Positions 17,192 to 27,610 of a stretch of DNA of 64,000 bases are shown one piece after another. Position numbers and translations under genes: made by a program. Each line of letters starts with the position of its first letter. Position 1 is the stretch's first letter. This DNA is from an uncultured Lachnospiraceae bacterium. Lineage in GTDB: Bacteria > Bacillota > Clostridia > Lachnospirales > Lachnospiraceae. The notes beneath the pieces are model-generated. The model was not told the origin of the DNA. It did not search any database and saw only the letters and a list, made by a program, of their open reading frames with translations. Location: NCBI GenBank assembly GCA_949878435.1, contig CATLAK010000004.1, positions 1-64,000 of the forward strand, written 5' to 3'.

Positions 17192-18616
17192 ATGAGAATT
17201 ACCGAAAAATTTAAGGGACCGGAAGAGACGGTCCGGCAGATTGCCTATATAGAAAAAGCAAGCGTTTATGTAAAAGAATTATCCCGTAAGCTGGGACGAA
17301 AGCCGTCCTGCTGCGTGACCACCTTCGGATGTCAGATGAATGCCAGAGATTCGGAAAAGCTGGCAGGTATTCTTGAAAAGGTAGGATATGCGCTTACAGA
17401 GGAGGAAAACGCGGATTTCGTCATTTTTAATACCTGCACCGTCAGAGACAATGCCAATCAGCGCGTCTATGGGCGTCTTGGGCATTTGAACAGCCTGAAG
17501 AAAAAAAATCCCCATATGAAAATTGCCCTCTGCGGCTGCATGATGCAGGAGCCTTCTGTGATCGATAAAATCTGCCAGAGCTACCGCTTTGTGGATCTTA
17601 TCTTCGGAACCCACAATATCTATAAATTTGCCGAGCTGCTGGTAAGGATGTTTGAATCTGACCGGATGGTGGTGGATATATGGGAAGACACGGACCAGAT
17701 TGTGGAGGATCTTCCGGTTGAACGGAAATATCCCTTTAAATCGGGAATCAATATTATGTTCGGATGCAATAATTTCTGCAGCTACTGTATCGTGCCTTAT
17801 GTAAGGGGGCGGGAGAGGAGCCGCAGCCCTGAGGACATTATAGCGGAAATAAAAGCGCTGGTTTCCGACGGTGTGGTGGAAGTCATGCTCCTTGGACAGA
17901 ATGTAAATTCCTACGGGAAAAACCTGGAACATCCCATGACCTTTGCCCAGCTCCTTAAGGAAGTGGAAAAAATCGACGGGTTAAAGCGGATCCGATTTAT
18001 GACGTCCCATCCTAAGGACTTGTCGGATGAACTGATTCAAGTGATGAAAGAATCAAAAAAGATATGCAGGCATCTGCATCTGCCCTTGCAGTCGGGTTCT
18101 ACCCGGATCTTGAACGCCATGAACAGGCACTACACCAAAGAACAGTATCTGGCGCTTGTAGAGAAGATCAGGGGGGAAATACCGGATATCGCCATTACCA
18201 CCGATATCATTGTGGGATTCCCCGGGGAAGAGGCGCAGGATGTGGATGAGACCATCGATGTGATCAGGAAGGCAGCGTACGACAATGCCTTTACCTTCAT
18301 TTATTCCAAGCGGACAGGTACGCCGGCTGCTGCTATGGAAAATCAGGTGCCTGATGCAGCCGTCAGGGAAGGCTTTGACCGGGTCCTTAAGGAGGTACAG
18401 GATACCGCAAGAGCCCGGGTTGGCCTGTTACAAGGGCAGGTGCTGGATGCCTTGGTGGAAGAGGTAAATGAGCAGGATCAAAGCCTTATGACGGGGCGGC
18501 TATCCAATAATACGATTGTGCATTTTAAGGGAGATAAAAGTCTGATCGGGCAGATTGTGCCGGTTTATTTAAAGGAGTGTCACGGCTTTTATTATCTGGG
18601 AGAAATACAAGAATAA
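17192..18616 (+). CDS. miaB: tRNA-2-methylthio-N6-dimethylallyladenosine synthase MiaB
   Basis: This 474-residue radical-SAM methylthiotransferase adds the 2-methylthio group at A37 of tRNAs. It has the N-terminal [4Fe-4S] cysteines in TFGCQMN, NTCTVRDNA and LCGCMMQ. The radical-SAM motif is C192-x3-C196-x2-C199, and a C-terminal TRAM domain follows. I choose the ATG at 17192 after AAAGAAAGG; a TTG at 17162 would add ten unconserved residues. Its substrate modification is made by miaA, encoded 4.6 kb downstream in the same run of genes. Confidence 0.94.
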   Translation: MRITEKFKGPEETVRQIAYIEKASVYVKELSRKLGRKPSCCVTTFGCQMNARDSEKLAGILEKVGYALTEEENADFVIFNTCTVRDNANQRVYGRLGHLNSLKKKNPHMKIALCGCMMQEPSVIDKICQSYRFVDLIFGTHNIYKFAELLVRMFESDRMVVDIWEDTDQIVEDLPVERKYPFKSGINIMFGCNNFCSYCIVPYVRGRERSRSPEDIIAEIKALVSDGVVEVMLLGQNVNSYGKNLEHPMTFAQLLKEVEKIDGLKRIRFMTSHPKDLSDELIQVMKESKKICRHLHLPLQSGSTRILNAMNRHYTKEQYLALVEKIRGEIPDIAITTDIIVGFPGEEAQDVDETIDVIRKAAYDNAFTFIYSKRTGTPAAAMENQVPDAAVREGFDRVLKEVQDTARARVGLLQGQVLDALVEEVNEQDQSLMTGRLSNNTIVHFKGDKSLIGQIVPVYLKECHGFYYLGEIQE

Positions 18617-18631
18617 ACGGACGGTGAAAAA

Positions 18632-21277
18632 ATGGCAGAGCTAACACCAATGATGAAGCAGTATCTGGAGACCAAAAAGGAATACCCGGACTGTATTCTC
18701 TTTTACAGGCTGGGGGATTTTTATGAAATGTTCTTTGAGGATGCCCTTACTGCATCTAAAGAACTGGAGATTACGCTTACCGGCAAAAACTGCGGTCTTG
18801 AGGAAAGGGCGCCGATGTGCGGCATTCCCTACCATGCGGTGGAAGGATATTTAAATAAGCTGGTTTCAAAAGGCTATAAAGTGGCAATCTGTGAGCAGAT
18901 GGAAGACCCGAAACAGGCAAAAGGACTTGTAAAAAGAGACGTGACGCGGATCGTCACTCCGGGAACCAACTTAAATGTCCAGGGGATAGAGGAAGGGCGC
19001 AATAACTTTATCATGAGTATTGCTTACTTTCAGGGGAAAAGCGGCATTTCCATTGCAGATGTGACTACCGGCGATTATTATCTGACGGAGACAGAAGATA
19101 ATAAAAAACTCTTAGATGAAATCAATAAATATAGTCCAAGCGAGATTGTATGCAACGACGCCTTTTTGGTGAGCGGCATTGACATAGAAGATTTAAAGGG
19201 GCGGCTGCACATTGCCGTATATCCCCTTGAACCGCATTTCTTTGATGAGGACAGGTGCCGAAAGAGTCTGCTTAAACATTTTCATGTGACCACCCTTCAG
19301 GGGATGGGGATTGAAGATTTTCCCTGCGGTCTTATTGCTGCCGGAAGCCTGATGCTGTACCTGACCGACACCCAGAAGACCTCTCTTTCCCATTTTACAC
19401 ATTTATATCCTTATCTCACCAGCAGGTATATGCTCCTTGACAGCTCTACCAGAAGAAATTTGGAACTTACCGAGACGCTGCGGGAAAAGCAGAAAAGGGG
19501 CTCTCTTTTGTGGGTGTTAGATAAGACAAGGACGGCAATGGGGGCAAGGAGTCTTAGGCAGAATTTAGAACAGCCCCTAATCGATAAGGCACAGATCGAG
19601 AAGCGCTTAGACGGGGTGGAGGCTTTGTCAAAATCGGCTATGGCAAGGGATGAAATCAGGGAATACTTAAATCCTATCTATGATCTGGAACGGCTTTTGG
19701 GGAAGGTCAGTTACAAAACAGCAAATCCAAGAGATTTGATTGCCTTCCGGAATTCCCTTCAGATGATTCCCCATATCAAGACTATCTTAGAAGATTTTGA
19801 TGCGGAATTGCTTGTAAGTATCAGGGAAGAGATGGATGATCTTTCCGATATCTGTACGCTGATTGAAAATGCCATTATGGATGAACCGCCCATTGCAATT
19901 AAAGAAGGGGGCATTATCCGGGGCGGTTTTGATGAGACCATTGACAACTTAAGAAATGCCAAAACCGAAGGGAAGGACTGGCTGGCAAAGCTGGAGGAGG
20001 AAGATAAGGAGCGGACCGGCATCAAAAACTTAAAGATCCGCTACAACAAGGTGTTCGGCTATTATTATGAAGTGACCAATTCTTACAAGGATATGGTTCC
20101 GGATGATTATATCCGCAAGCAGACCCTTGCCAACGCGGAGCGCTACACCAATGCAAGATTAAAAGAATTGGAAGATACGATTTTAAATGCAGAGGATAAA
20201 CTTTTTACTCTGGAATATGATCTGTTCTGCCAGATCAGGGATGCCATTGCAGGAGAGATGGAACGGATTCAGAAAACGGCTAAGGCAGTTGCACGGCTGG
20301 ATGTGCTGGCTTCCCTTTCTCTTGTCGCAGAGCGGAATCATTTTGTGCGTCCCTCTATCAACGAAAAGGGCATCATCGATATCAAGGCAGGGCGGCATCC
20401 GGTGGTCGAACAGATGCTTTCGGACGATATGTTCATATCGAACGACACCTATCTGGACAACCACAAGTATTGCGTAGCCGTTATCACCGGTCCCAATATG
20501 GCGGGAAAGTCTACCTATATGCGTCAGGTGGCGCTGATTGTGCTGATGGCGCAGATCGGCTGTTTCGTGCCGGCATCCAGCGCCAATATCGGATTGGTGG
20601 ACCGCATTTTTACGAGGGTAGGTGCATCCGATGATCTTGCCAGCGGGCAGAGTACCTTTATGGTGGAGATGAATGAGGTCGCCAATATTTTAAGGAATGC
20701 AACCTCTGACAGTCTGCTTATTTTGGATGAGATTGGAAGGGGGACTTCCACCTTTGACGGACTTGGCATCGCCTGGGCTGTGATCGAGCATATCAGCAAC
20801 AAAAAGCTTTTAGGCGCCAAGACCTTGTTTGCCACCCACTACCATGAACTTACGGAGTTAGAGGGCAAGATGAACAACGTAAACAATTACTGCATTGCCG
20901 TCAAGGAAAAAGGGGATGACATTGTATTCCTTCGCAAGATCATCAAAGGCGGTGCAGATAAAAGTTACGGGATCCAGGTTGCCAGGCTTGCAGGCGTACC
21001 GGAGATGGTCACCGACAGGGCAAAGGAAATCGTGGCGCAGCTGTGTGACAACGATATTCTTGAAAAGGTGCAGAATATAGCAGTAGATCTAAAAGAGGGA
21101 AAGCATAAGCCTGTAAAATATGATGAAGTGGATTTAAGCCAGATGTCTTTATTTGACACTGTGACGGACGAGGATGTGGTGAATGAGTTAAAAGAGATCG
21201 ATGTATCCAACCTTACGCCTTTAGATGCGCTGAATACATTGTACCGCCTCCAGAACAAGTTAAAGAACAGATGGTAA
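18632..21277 (+). CDS. mutS: DNA mismatch repair protein MutS
   Basis: This 881-residue protein recognises mismatches. The mismatch-reading Phe-x-Glu motif is in GDFYEMF (about 28-34). The core and clamp helices follow, then the ATPase with Walker A GPNMAGKS (620-627), Walker B LLILDEIGRG and FATHYHEL. The C-terminal region is complete. It is followed 34 bases later by mutL, the standard partner. Confidence 0.97.
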   Translation: MAELTPMMKQYLETKKEYPDCILFYRLGDFYEMFFEDALTASKELEITLTGKNCGLEERAPMCGIPYHAVEGYLNKLVSKGYKVAICEQMEDPKQAKGLVKRDVTRIVTPGTNLNVQGIEEGRNNFIMSIAYFQGKSGISIADVTTGDYYLTETEDNKKLLDEINKYSPSEIVCNDAFLVSGIDIEDLKGRLHIAVYPLEPHFFDEDRCRKSLLKHFHVTTLQGMGIEDFPCGLIAAGSLMLYLTDTQKTSLSHFTHLYPYLTSRYMLLDSSTRRNLELTETLREKQKRGSLLWVLDKTRTAMGARSLRQNLEQPLIDKAQIEKRLDGVEALSKSAMARDEIREYLNPIYDLERLLGKVSYKTANPRDLIAFRNSLQMIPHIKTILEDFDAELLVSIREEMDDLSDICTLIENAIMDEPPIAIKEGGIIRGGFDETIDNLRNAKTEGKDWLAKLEEEDKERTGIKNLKIRYNKVFGYYYEVTNSYKDMVPDDYIRKQTLANAERYTNARLKELEDTILNAEDKLFTLEYDLFCQIRDAIAGEMERIQKTAKAVARLDVLASLSLVAERNHFVRPSINEKGIIDIKAGRHPVVEQMLSDDMFISNDTYLDNHKYCVAVITGPNMAGKSTYMRQVALIVLMAQIGCFVPASSANIGLVDRIFTRVGASDDLASGQSTFMVEMNEVANILRNATSDSLLILDEIGRGTSTFDGLGIAWAVIEHISNKKLLGAKTLFATHYHELTELEGKMNNVNNYCIAVKEKGDDIVFLRKIIKGGADKSYGIQVARLAGVPEMVTDRAKEIVAQLCDNDILEKVQNIAVDLKEGKHKPVKYDEVDLSQMSLFDTVTDEDVVNELKEIDVSNLTPLDALNTLYRLQNKLKNRW

Positions 21278-21311
21278 TTTGCGCCGCCTTTGCGGCAGAA
21301 TGAGAGGAATT

Positions 21312-23216
21312 ATGCCGGTTATTCATTTACTGAGTCAAAATACAATCGACAAGATCGCTGCCGGGGAAGTGGTGGAACGTCCTTTAAGCGTGGTGAAAGA
21401 GCTTACCGAAAATGCCATTGATGCGGGGGCAGGCGCCATTACGGTGGAAATAAAGGACGGCGGGATTTCCCTGATCAGAGTGACCGACAACGGATGCGGG
21501 ATTGAAAAGGAGCAGGTAAAGAAAGCCTTCCTCCGGCATGCCACCAGCAAGATTACTTCCATCGAAGATCTTGATTATGTAAAAAGCCTGGGCTTTAGGG
21601 GAGAAGCGTTGTCCAGCATTGCCGCGGTAGCCCAAGTAGAGGTGGTCACCAAAATCAAGGAGGACTTGACCGGCGTGCGGTATCAGATTGCCGGGGGATG
21701 CGAAGAGGAGATGGAAGAGATCGGCGCCCCCGATGGCACCACCTTTATCGTGCGCAACCTCTTTTTTAATACGCCGGTGCGAAAAAAGTTCTTAAAGCAG
21801 CCCCAGACGGAAGGAAGCTATGTGGCTGATATGATGGAACATCTGGCTCTGTCCCGCCCGGATATTGCCATTAAATATATCCAGAACGGTCAGGTCAAAT
21901 TCCACACATCGGGCAACGGTAACTTAAAAGAGGTGATCTATCGGATTTACGGGAAAGATGTGACCGATGCGCTGCTTGCCATTGCCTATGAAGAAAACGG
22001 GTTTTCTGTCAGCGGCTTTTTGGGTAAACCGGAACTGAACCGATCCAACAGGAATTTCGAGACCTATTTCGTCAACGGGCGCTACGTCAAAAACGATATC
22101 CTCACCAAGGCGGTGGAAGAGGGGTACAGAGCCTATCTGATGCAGCATAAATTTCCTTTCTGCGTGCTTCATTTCACCATGGAACCGGTTATGCTTGACG
22201 TCAACGTGCATCCTGCCAAAATGGAGATCCGGCTGAACCGGGGAAGCGAACTATATGACAAGATTTCCAAAATCGTGGCAAAAAAGCTGGGAGAAATAGA
22301 ACTGATTCCCGGCATCAAACTGACGGAACATCCAAAAGAACCGGAACCGGTGGGTAAAACCCCGGAGCCTTTTGAAATCAGGCGCTCTGCCATGGTGATG
22401 GAAGAGCGGGAGGAATACCGGACCGTGGCTGCCGCCAGAGAATTGCCCAAAGAGCCGAAGGTAGGGGACTTCCTGCAAAAAATCGTACAAAACAAAGTGA
22501 TCGGCAATGAAAACCCAGGCAATGCTGCCGGGAATGAAAGCATTCATGCAAATGTCATCAAGGCAAACGAGCATATATTGATTGAAAAACCGGCACAGCT
22601 AGACTTGTTTGAAGAAAAATTCCTGACCAGGGATGCAAAAGAAGCGTATCAGATTTTAGGGCAGATTTTTGACACTTACTGGCTGGTGGCATTTAAGGAC
22701 AAGCTGTTTATCGTGGATCAGCATGCCGCCCATGAGAAGGTAAAGTACGAACGTCTGGTGAAGGAACTTAGCGAAAAGAAGATTTCCTCACAGATGTTGA
22801 ATCCGCCTGTTATCCTGACCTTGTCAGGAAGAGAGGAGAGCCTTATTTCGGAATACCGCTCTTACTTTGATGAAATGGGATTTGAAATTGAAGATTTTGG
22901 GGGCAGTTCTATTGCTTTAAGAAGCATACCGGTTGATTTATATGGCTGTGATGAAAAGGAACTTTTTACGGATATACTGGATGAACTTTCGGAAAACGAG
23001 GCAAAAGGGACGCCGGAGGTAATTTTGCATAAACTGGCATCTATGGCATGTAAATCGGCTGTAAAGGGAAACAATAAGCTGGATGAGAAAGAAATGGAGG
23101 CGCTGTTTGAGGAACTGCTTACCCTTGACAACCCTTATCACTGCCCCCATGGACGTCCTACCATTATATCCATGAGCAAATATGAGATAGAAAAGAGATT
23201 TAAACGGATTGTCTAA
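21312..23216 (+). CDS. mutL: DNA mismatch repair endonuclease MutL
   Basis: This 634-residue protein has a GHKL ATPase domain (IAAGEVVERP, NAIDAGA, DNGCGI, GFRGEAL). After a linker, the C-terminal endonuclease domain carries DQHAAHE (from D469) with the following Glu, plus CPHGRPT near the end. These mark a nicking MutL of the type found in bacteria without MutH. The start at 21312 follows GAGAGG; an upstream TTG at 21279 lies in a small GC hairpin and adds unconserved residues. Confidence 0.95.
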   Translation: MPVIHLLSQNTIDKIAAGEVVERPLSVVKELTENAIDAGAGAITVEIKDGGISLIRVTDNGCGIEKEQVKKAFLRHATSKITSIEDLDYVKSLGFRGEALSSIAAVAQVEVVTKIKEDLTGVRYQIAGGCEEEMEEIGAPDGTTFIVRNLFFNTPVRKKFLKQPQTEGSYVADMMEHLALSRPDIAIKYIQNGQVKFHTSGNGNLKEVIYRIYGKDVTDALLAIAYEENGFSVSGFLGKPELNRSNRNFETYFVNGRYVKNDILTKAVEEGYRAYLMQHKFPFCVLHFTMEPVMLDVNVHPAKMEIRLNRGSELYDKISKIVAKKLGEIELIPGIKLTEHPKEPEPVGKTPEPFEIRRSAMVMEEREEYRTVAAARELPKEPKVGDFLQKIVQNKVIGNENPGNAAGNESIHANVIKANEHILIEKPAQLDLFEEKFLTRDAKEAYQILGQIFDTYWLVAFKDKLFIVDQHAAHEKVKYERLVKELSEKKISSQMLNPPVILTLSGREESLISEYRSYFDEMGFEIEDFGGSSIALRSIPVDLYGCDEKELFTDILDELSENEAKGTPEVILHKLASMACKSAVKGNNKLDEKEMEALFEELLTLDNPYHCPHGRPTIISMSKYEIEKRFKRIV

Positions 23217-23233
23217 AGTAAATGAGGAAGGAA

Positions 23234-24178
23234 ATGGGCTCAAAAAATAAGCTGATCATTCTTACCGGTCCCACGGCTGTGGGCAAAACTACATTATCGA
23301 TCCAGCTTGCAAAGCGTATCGGAGGAGAAATCGTCTCGGCTGATTCCATGCAGGTTTATAAATACATGGACATAGGATCCGCCAAAATAAAAAGAGAAGA
23401 GATGAACGGGGTTTCCCATCATCTGATCGATGTTCTCGATCCGGACGATGAATTTCACGTGTTCCGCTTTCAGGAAATGGCAAAAGAGGCGATAAAAGGA
23501 ATCTACGCCCGCGGACATATGCCCATTATCGTGGGAGGCACAGGCTTTTATATTCAGGCGCTTTTGTATGATATTGCATTCGGGCAGGAGGAAGACCATA
23601 ACGACCTTAGAGAAAGGCTGGAGCGGACGGCAGAGGAAAAGGGCAGCGCATTTTTACACGCATGTCTTAAAGAGGTTGATCCTGATTCGGCACAGGCAAT
23701 CCATCCCAACAATCAAAAGCGGGTCATCAGGGCACTAGAGTTTTATGAATTGAACGGGTTCCCTATTTCAGAGCACAATAAAAGAGAACGGGAAAAGGAA
23801 GCGGCGTACGATTTCTGTTATTTTGTGCTGAACGATGAACGGGATCTGCTGTATCGAAAAATTGACCTCAGGGTAGATGAGATGCTGGAAAAGGGATTGG
23901 TGGAGGAGGTCAGGAAACTAAAAGAAATGGGATTTTCTAAAGAGATGGTTTCCATGCAGGGGCTTGGCTATAAGGAAATTTTATCCTACTTAGACGGCGC
24001 ATGTACCCTTGAAGAGGCGGTTTACCTGATCAAACGCGACACAAGGCATTTTGCCAAAAGGCAGCTGACCTGGTTTAGGCGGGAGCGGGATGTGATCTGG
24101 ATAGAAAAGAAGGCATTTGACTACGATAACAATAAAATCTTAAATTTTATGATAGAAAAATTTGATAGACTGCAATAA
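23234..24178 (+). CDS. miaA: tRNA dimethylallyltransferase MiaA
   Basis: This 314-residue enzyme adds a dimethylallyl group to A37 of tRNAs that read codons starting with U; MiaB then modifies it. The P-loop is GPTAVGKT (12-19), followed by ADSMQVYKYMDIGSAK and the later VGGTGFYIQALL. I prefer the ATG at 23234, six bases after GAGG, over the ATG at 23222, which has no binding site. It overlaps the upstream flank of the following PLP enzyme gene. Confidence 0.94.
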   Translation: MGSKNKLIILTGPTAVGKTTLSIQLAKRIGGEIVSADSMQVYKYMDIGSAKIKREEMNGVSHHLIDVLDPDDEFHVFRFQEMAKEAIKGIYARGHMPIIVGGTGFYIQALLYDIAFGQEEDHNDLRERLERTAEEKGSAFLHACLKEVDPDSAQAIHPNNQKRVIRALEFYELNGFPISEHNKREREKEAAYDFCYFVLNDERDLLYRKIDLRVDEMLEKGLVEEVRKLKEMGFSKEMVSMQGLGYKEILSYLDGACTLEEAVYLIKRDTRHFAKRQLTWFRRERDVIWIEKKAFDYDNNKILNFMIEKFDRLQ

Positions 24179-24197
24179 GATGGAAAGGATATACAAA

Positions 24198-25508
24198 ATG
24201 GAACATTCAGATATAGAATCCATGTATCGGGACATGGGAATTTGTCAAGAGGTCTATGAATACGGCGAAAAGATATGGGATTCCTTAAAGGAACGATGGG
24301 AAGAAATCGACGCTCTTTCGGAATATAATCAGCTGAAGGTCATAAAAGCCATGCAGAAGAACCGTGTCAGCGAAGCCTGCCTGCTTGGAACTACCGGATA
24401 TGGGTACAATGACCTTGGGCGTGAAACGCTGGAGAGGGTATATGCGGATATTTTCCATACGGAGGATGCCCTGGTACGTCCTCAGATTACCTGCGGAACC
24501 CATGCACTGGCGCTGGCGCTCATGAGCAATCTCCGCCCAGGAGACGAACTGCTGTCCCCTGTAGGAAAGCCTTATGACACTTTGGAGGAGGTCATTGGCA
24601 TCCGCCCGTCGAAAGGTTCTTTAAAAGAGTACGGAATCAGCTACAGGCAGGTGGATCTGCTTGTGGATGGAGGATTCGATTATGAGGGCATCCGTAAGGC
24701 AGTCAATGAAAAAACCAGATTGGTGACGATACAGCGGTCTAAGGGATATCAGACCAGACCTACATTATCTGTGAAAAGGATTGGAGAACTGATTGCTTTT
24801 ATAAAAGAGATCAAACCGGATGTAATCTGTATGGTGGATAATTGCTATGGAGAGTTTACAGAAACCAAAGAGCCTTCCGATGTAGGTGCAGATCTGGTGG
24901 TAGGCTCTTTGATCAAAAATCCCGGAGGCGGTCTTGCGCCCATAGGAGGCTATCTGGCAGGAACAAAGGAGTGCATTGAAAATGCGGCGTACCGGCTCAC
25001 TTCCCCAGGGCTTGGTAAGGAAGTGGGTGCCTCCCTGCAGGTGCTTTCCGCCTTTTACCAGGGCTTGTTCCTCGCACCTTCCGTGACGGCGAATGCATTG
25101 AAAGCCGCCATATTTGCAGCTAATTTATATGAAAGACTGGGCTTTGCGGTGGTGCCGAGCGGCAGTGAACAAAGACATGATATCATTCAGGCTGTGACCT
25201 TCGGCGCTCCTGAAGGCGTGATTGCTTTTTGCCAGGGAATACAGCAGGCAGCGCCAGTGGATGGACATGTGACGCCGGAACCGTGGGATATGCCTGGATA
25301 TGACAGTCCTGTGATCATGGCGGCAGGCGCATTCGTGTCGGGTTCTTCCATAGAACTCAGCGCCGACGGTCCCATTAAGCCCCCTTATGCGGTGTATTTT
25401 CAGGGCGGTCTGACTTGGCAGCATGGAAAGCTGGGAATTATGAATACCCTACAAAAATTAGTGGAAAAAGAAATTATTATGAAGGATTTTGACAGACGAA
25501 ACTTATAA
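24198..25508 (+). CDS. Methionine gamma-lyase family PLP enzyme
   Basis: This 436-residue fold-type I PLP enzyme belongs to the family often annotated as methionine gamma-lyase or aluminium resistance protein (YnbB in Bacillus). It shows the cofactor region TTGYGYNDLGRETLERVYAD, the aspartate in CMVDNCYGEF and the likely PLP lysine in VGSLIKNPGGG. Genes of this family commonly follow miaA in Firmicutes, as here. The start at 24198 follows GAAAGGA. The true substrate is not established. Confidence 0.85.
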   Translation: MEHSDIESMYRDMGICQEVYEYGEKIWDSLKERWEEIDALSEYNQLKVIKAMQKNRVSEACLLGTTGYGYNDLGRETLERVYADIFHTEDALVRPQITCGTHALALALMSNLRPGDELLSPVGKPYDTLEEVIGIRPSKGSLKEYGISYRQVDLLVDGGFDYEGIRKAVNEKTRLVTIQRSKGYQTRPTLSVKRIGELIAFIKEIKPDVICMVDNCYGEFTETKEPSDVGADLVVGSLIKNPGGGLAPIGGYLAGTKECIENAAYRLTSPGLGKEVGASLQVLSAFYQGLFLAPSVTANALKAAIFAANLYERLGFAVVPSGSEQRHDIIQAVTFGAPEGVIAFCQGIQQAAPVDGHVTPEPWDMPGYDSPVIMAAGAFVSGSSIELSADGPIKPPYAVYFQGGLTWQHGKLGIMNTLQKLVEKEIIMKDFDRRNL

Positions 25509-25559
25509 AAAATACATGAAATCAGTATACATAAATTTCCAACTGTGTTAATATAAATG

Positions 25560-25588
25560 TTGGTTATGGGTTAAACTCATGCTATACA
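25560..25588 (+). promoter_or_regulatory. Candidate promoter for the DUF4321 gene
   Basis: TTGGTT (25560-25565), a 17-base spacer and TATACA (25583-25588) lie about 25 bases before the DUF4321 start. The match is moderate. Confidence 0.4.
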
Positions 25589-25610
25589 AAAGATATTCCG
25601 GAGGTACAGA

Positions 25611-25847
25611 ATGCGTAAAAATAACTGGGCCTGTTTCCTGCTTATTTTAGCCGGCATTGTGATTGGGGGCTTTATTGGGAACCTGTTCCCCAGCACCTGG
25701 CTGAATTACGGACAGACATTCGGGCTTTCAGCGCCAATTATTTTTGATATAGGAATCATGTGTATCACCTTTGGCCTTACGATTAAAATTACAGTTGCCA
25801 GCATCATAGGCATTGTAATCGCACTGGTAATATATCGGTTTATCTAG
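25611..25847 (+). CDS. DUF4321 small membrane protein
   Basis: This 78-residue protein consists of two membrane helices (about 7-25 and 43-75) around a short loop, and ends NRFI-like with a basic-hydrophobic tail. The GGFIGNLFP segment is typical of DUF4321. Its function is unknown. It sits just upstream of radC and the cell-shape genes, the usual neighbourhood in Clostridia. The ATG follows CCGGAGG. Confidence 0.78.
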   Translation: MRKNNWACFLLILAGIVIGGFIGNLFPSTWLNYGQTFGLSAPIIFDIGIMCITFGLTIKITVASIIGIVIALVIYRFI

Positions 25848-25899
25848 CTGCTTTTCTTTTTGGTTTTGTTGAGAGAAGAGACCGGAAAGGACATGCACC

Positions 25900-26583
25900 A
25901 TGCAGACAGCTAAACAAAATACGGAACTTCCCTACGAAAAATTTTTGAATCAAGGTTCAGCATCCTTGACCGAAGCGGAACTTCTTGCCATCATCTTAAG
26001 AACAGGGACGAAAAATTGTCCCGCCCTGGAGATGGCAAAAAAAGTACTTACCCTTGCAGGGGGAAAGGACTTTAAGCTAAACACCCTGCACCATTTATCT
26101 TTAAAAGAACTTATGGATATTCCCGGAATCGGAGAGGTTAAAGCAATTAAGATCAAATGCCTTTCAGAGCTGGCAGTGCGGATGGCACTTGAAAAGGCAT
26201 CGGTGACGCTTCAATATGATTCTCCTAAAACGGTGGCGGACTATTACATGGAAAAGCTGCGCCACAAGGAAAGGGAAACAGTTTTATTGCTTTTGCTGGA
26301 TAATAAACTGCGATTGATAGAAGAATATACTTTGTCACAGGGAACGGTGAGGGCTTCGCTTTTATCCAGCCGGGAAATCTTCATCGAAGCGCTTAAATGC
26401 CGGGCATGCCACTTGATGCTTCTGCACAATCATCCAAGCGGAGATCCAAGTCCCAGCAGGCAGGATATCGCAGTCACACAACAGATAAAAGAAGCAGGGG
26501 AACTGATGGATATACCGCTGATCGACCATATTGTTTTAGGCGACGGGTGTTATTTCAGTTTCAAAGAAAAAGACTTATTATAG
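25900..26583 (+). CDS. radC: RadC family JAB-domain protein
   Basis: This 227-residue protein has N-terminal helix-hairpin-helix segments (SLTEAELLAIILRTGT, LMDIPGIGEVKAIKI). The C-terminal JAB/MPN domain has the metal motif HNHPSGDPSPSRQD. The family was named for DNA repair, but that role is doubtful and the biochemical activity is unproven. Length and position before mreB match Firmicutes relatives (Bacillus YsxA). The ATG lies a few bases after AAAGGA. Confidence 0.9.
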   Translation: MQTAKQNTELPYEKFLNQGSASLTEAELLAIILRTGTKNCPALEMAKKVLTLAGGKDFKLNTLHHLSLKELMDIPGIGEVKAIKIKCLSELAVRMALEKASVTLQYDSPKTVADYYMEKLRHKERETVLLLLLDNKLRLIEEYTLSQGTVRASLLSSREIFIEALKCRACHLMLLHNHPSGDPSPSRQDIAVTQQIKEAGELMDIPLIDHIVLGDGCYFSFKEKDLL

Positions 26584-26599
26584 AAAGGGGTATCAAACT

Positions 26600-27610
26600 T
26601 TGTCAAACAATGCATTTGGTATTGATTTAGGAACCAGTAACATAAAAATCTACAGTCGTTCAGATGATACGATCTTAGTGGAAAAGAACATGATTGCCAT
26701 TGAAAATAAGAACACCTTATTTGCCTATGGTGATTCTGCATTTGAAATGTATGAAAAAGCGCCTGCCAATATTCACATTTCTTATCCGCTTTCCAATGGC
26801 GTTATTGCAGATATCAAAAATATGCAGCTTTTGGTCAAATATTTCATCAACGATTTGACCAGAAGCAATGTAAAGCAGGGGGATTACTATATTGCAGTTC
26901 CCACAGATGTCACCGAAGTTGAGAAAAGAGCCTTTTATGATCTGGTAAGAGACGCTGGGGTAAAGGCAAAAAGAATTTTGGTAGTTGAAAAGGCGGTAGC
27001 CGACGGATTAGGTCTTGACATCGATGTTAAAAATTCTCAGGGGGTTCTGATTGTCAATGTGGGCTTTGACACCACTGAAATTTCCATTCTCTCTTTGGGC
27101 GGGATTGTACTGAGCCGTCTGATCAAGGTAGGCGGTCAGAAATTTGATGATGCCATCCGCGCTGCTGTAAGGAGGGAATTTAGCCTGATTATCGGAGGCA
27201 AGACCGCAGAAAGTGTGAAAATGAACTTGAAGGATCTTGAAAAGGAAGGAAAAGGAGCTGTGGTATACGGCAGGGATATCGTCACCGGACTTCCCGTTGA
27301 GCGGGAACTTCCCACGCAGCTGATTGATGAGTCCCTAATCGAGCACTTTTACACGATTATTGATAATATCAAGGTCATTCTTGAAAGGACGCCGCCGGAA
27401 CTTGCAGCAGATATTTACCGCCACGGCATTTATCTGACGGGAGGCGCATCCCAGGTGAATCATCTTCCGGCATTGATTCAGAAGGGAACCGGACTTAAGG
27501 TCAATGTAGCTGAAAATCCTGTGACCAGCGTGGCGTTAGGGCTTTCCAAGATTATTAAGGATGATAATTATAAATCGATTGCCTATGCAATTGAAGGAAT
27601 GAGCAAATGA
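26600..27610 (+). CDS. mreB: Rod-shape determining protein, MreB family
   Basis: This 336-residue actin-like ATPase has the phosphate-1 loop GIDLGTSNIKIY, the middle loop VNVGFDTTEISI and the adenosine motif YLTGGASQV. It forms membrane-bound filaments that guide cell-wall synthesis. It is somewhat divergent from MreB and Mbl of Bacillus, so the exact paralogue name is uncertain. The TTG start at 26600 follows AGAAAGGGG. It overlaps mreC by 4 bases (ATGA). Confidence 0.88.
   Translation: MSNNAFGIDLGTSNIKIYSRSDDTILVEKNMIAIENKNTLFAYGDSAFEMYEKAPANIHISYPLSNGVIADIKNMQLLVKYFINDLTRSNVKQGDYYIAVPTDVTEVEKRAFYDLVRDAGVKAKRILVVEKAVADGLGLDIDVKNSQGVLIVNVGFDTTEISILSLGGIVLSRLIKVGGQKFDDAIRAAVRREFSLIIGGKTAESVKMNLKDLEKEGKGAVVYGRDIVTGLPVERELPTQLIDESLIEHFYTIIDNIKVILERTPPELAADIYRHGIYLTGGASQVNHLPALIQKGTGLKVNVAENPVTSVALGLSKIIKDDNYKSIAYAIEGMSK

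Noticed and set aside
21279..21311. Longer start for mutL
   Set aside because: The extra residues fall in a GC hairpin, have no binding site and are not part of the conserved MutL N-terminus.
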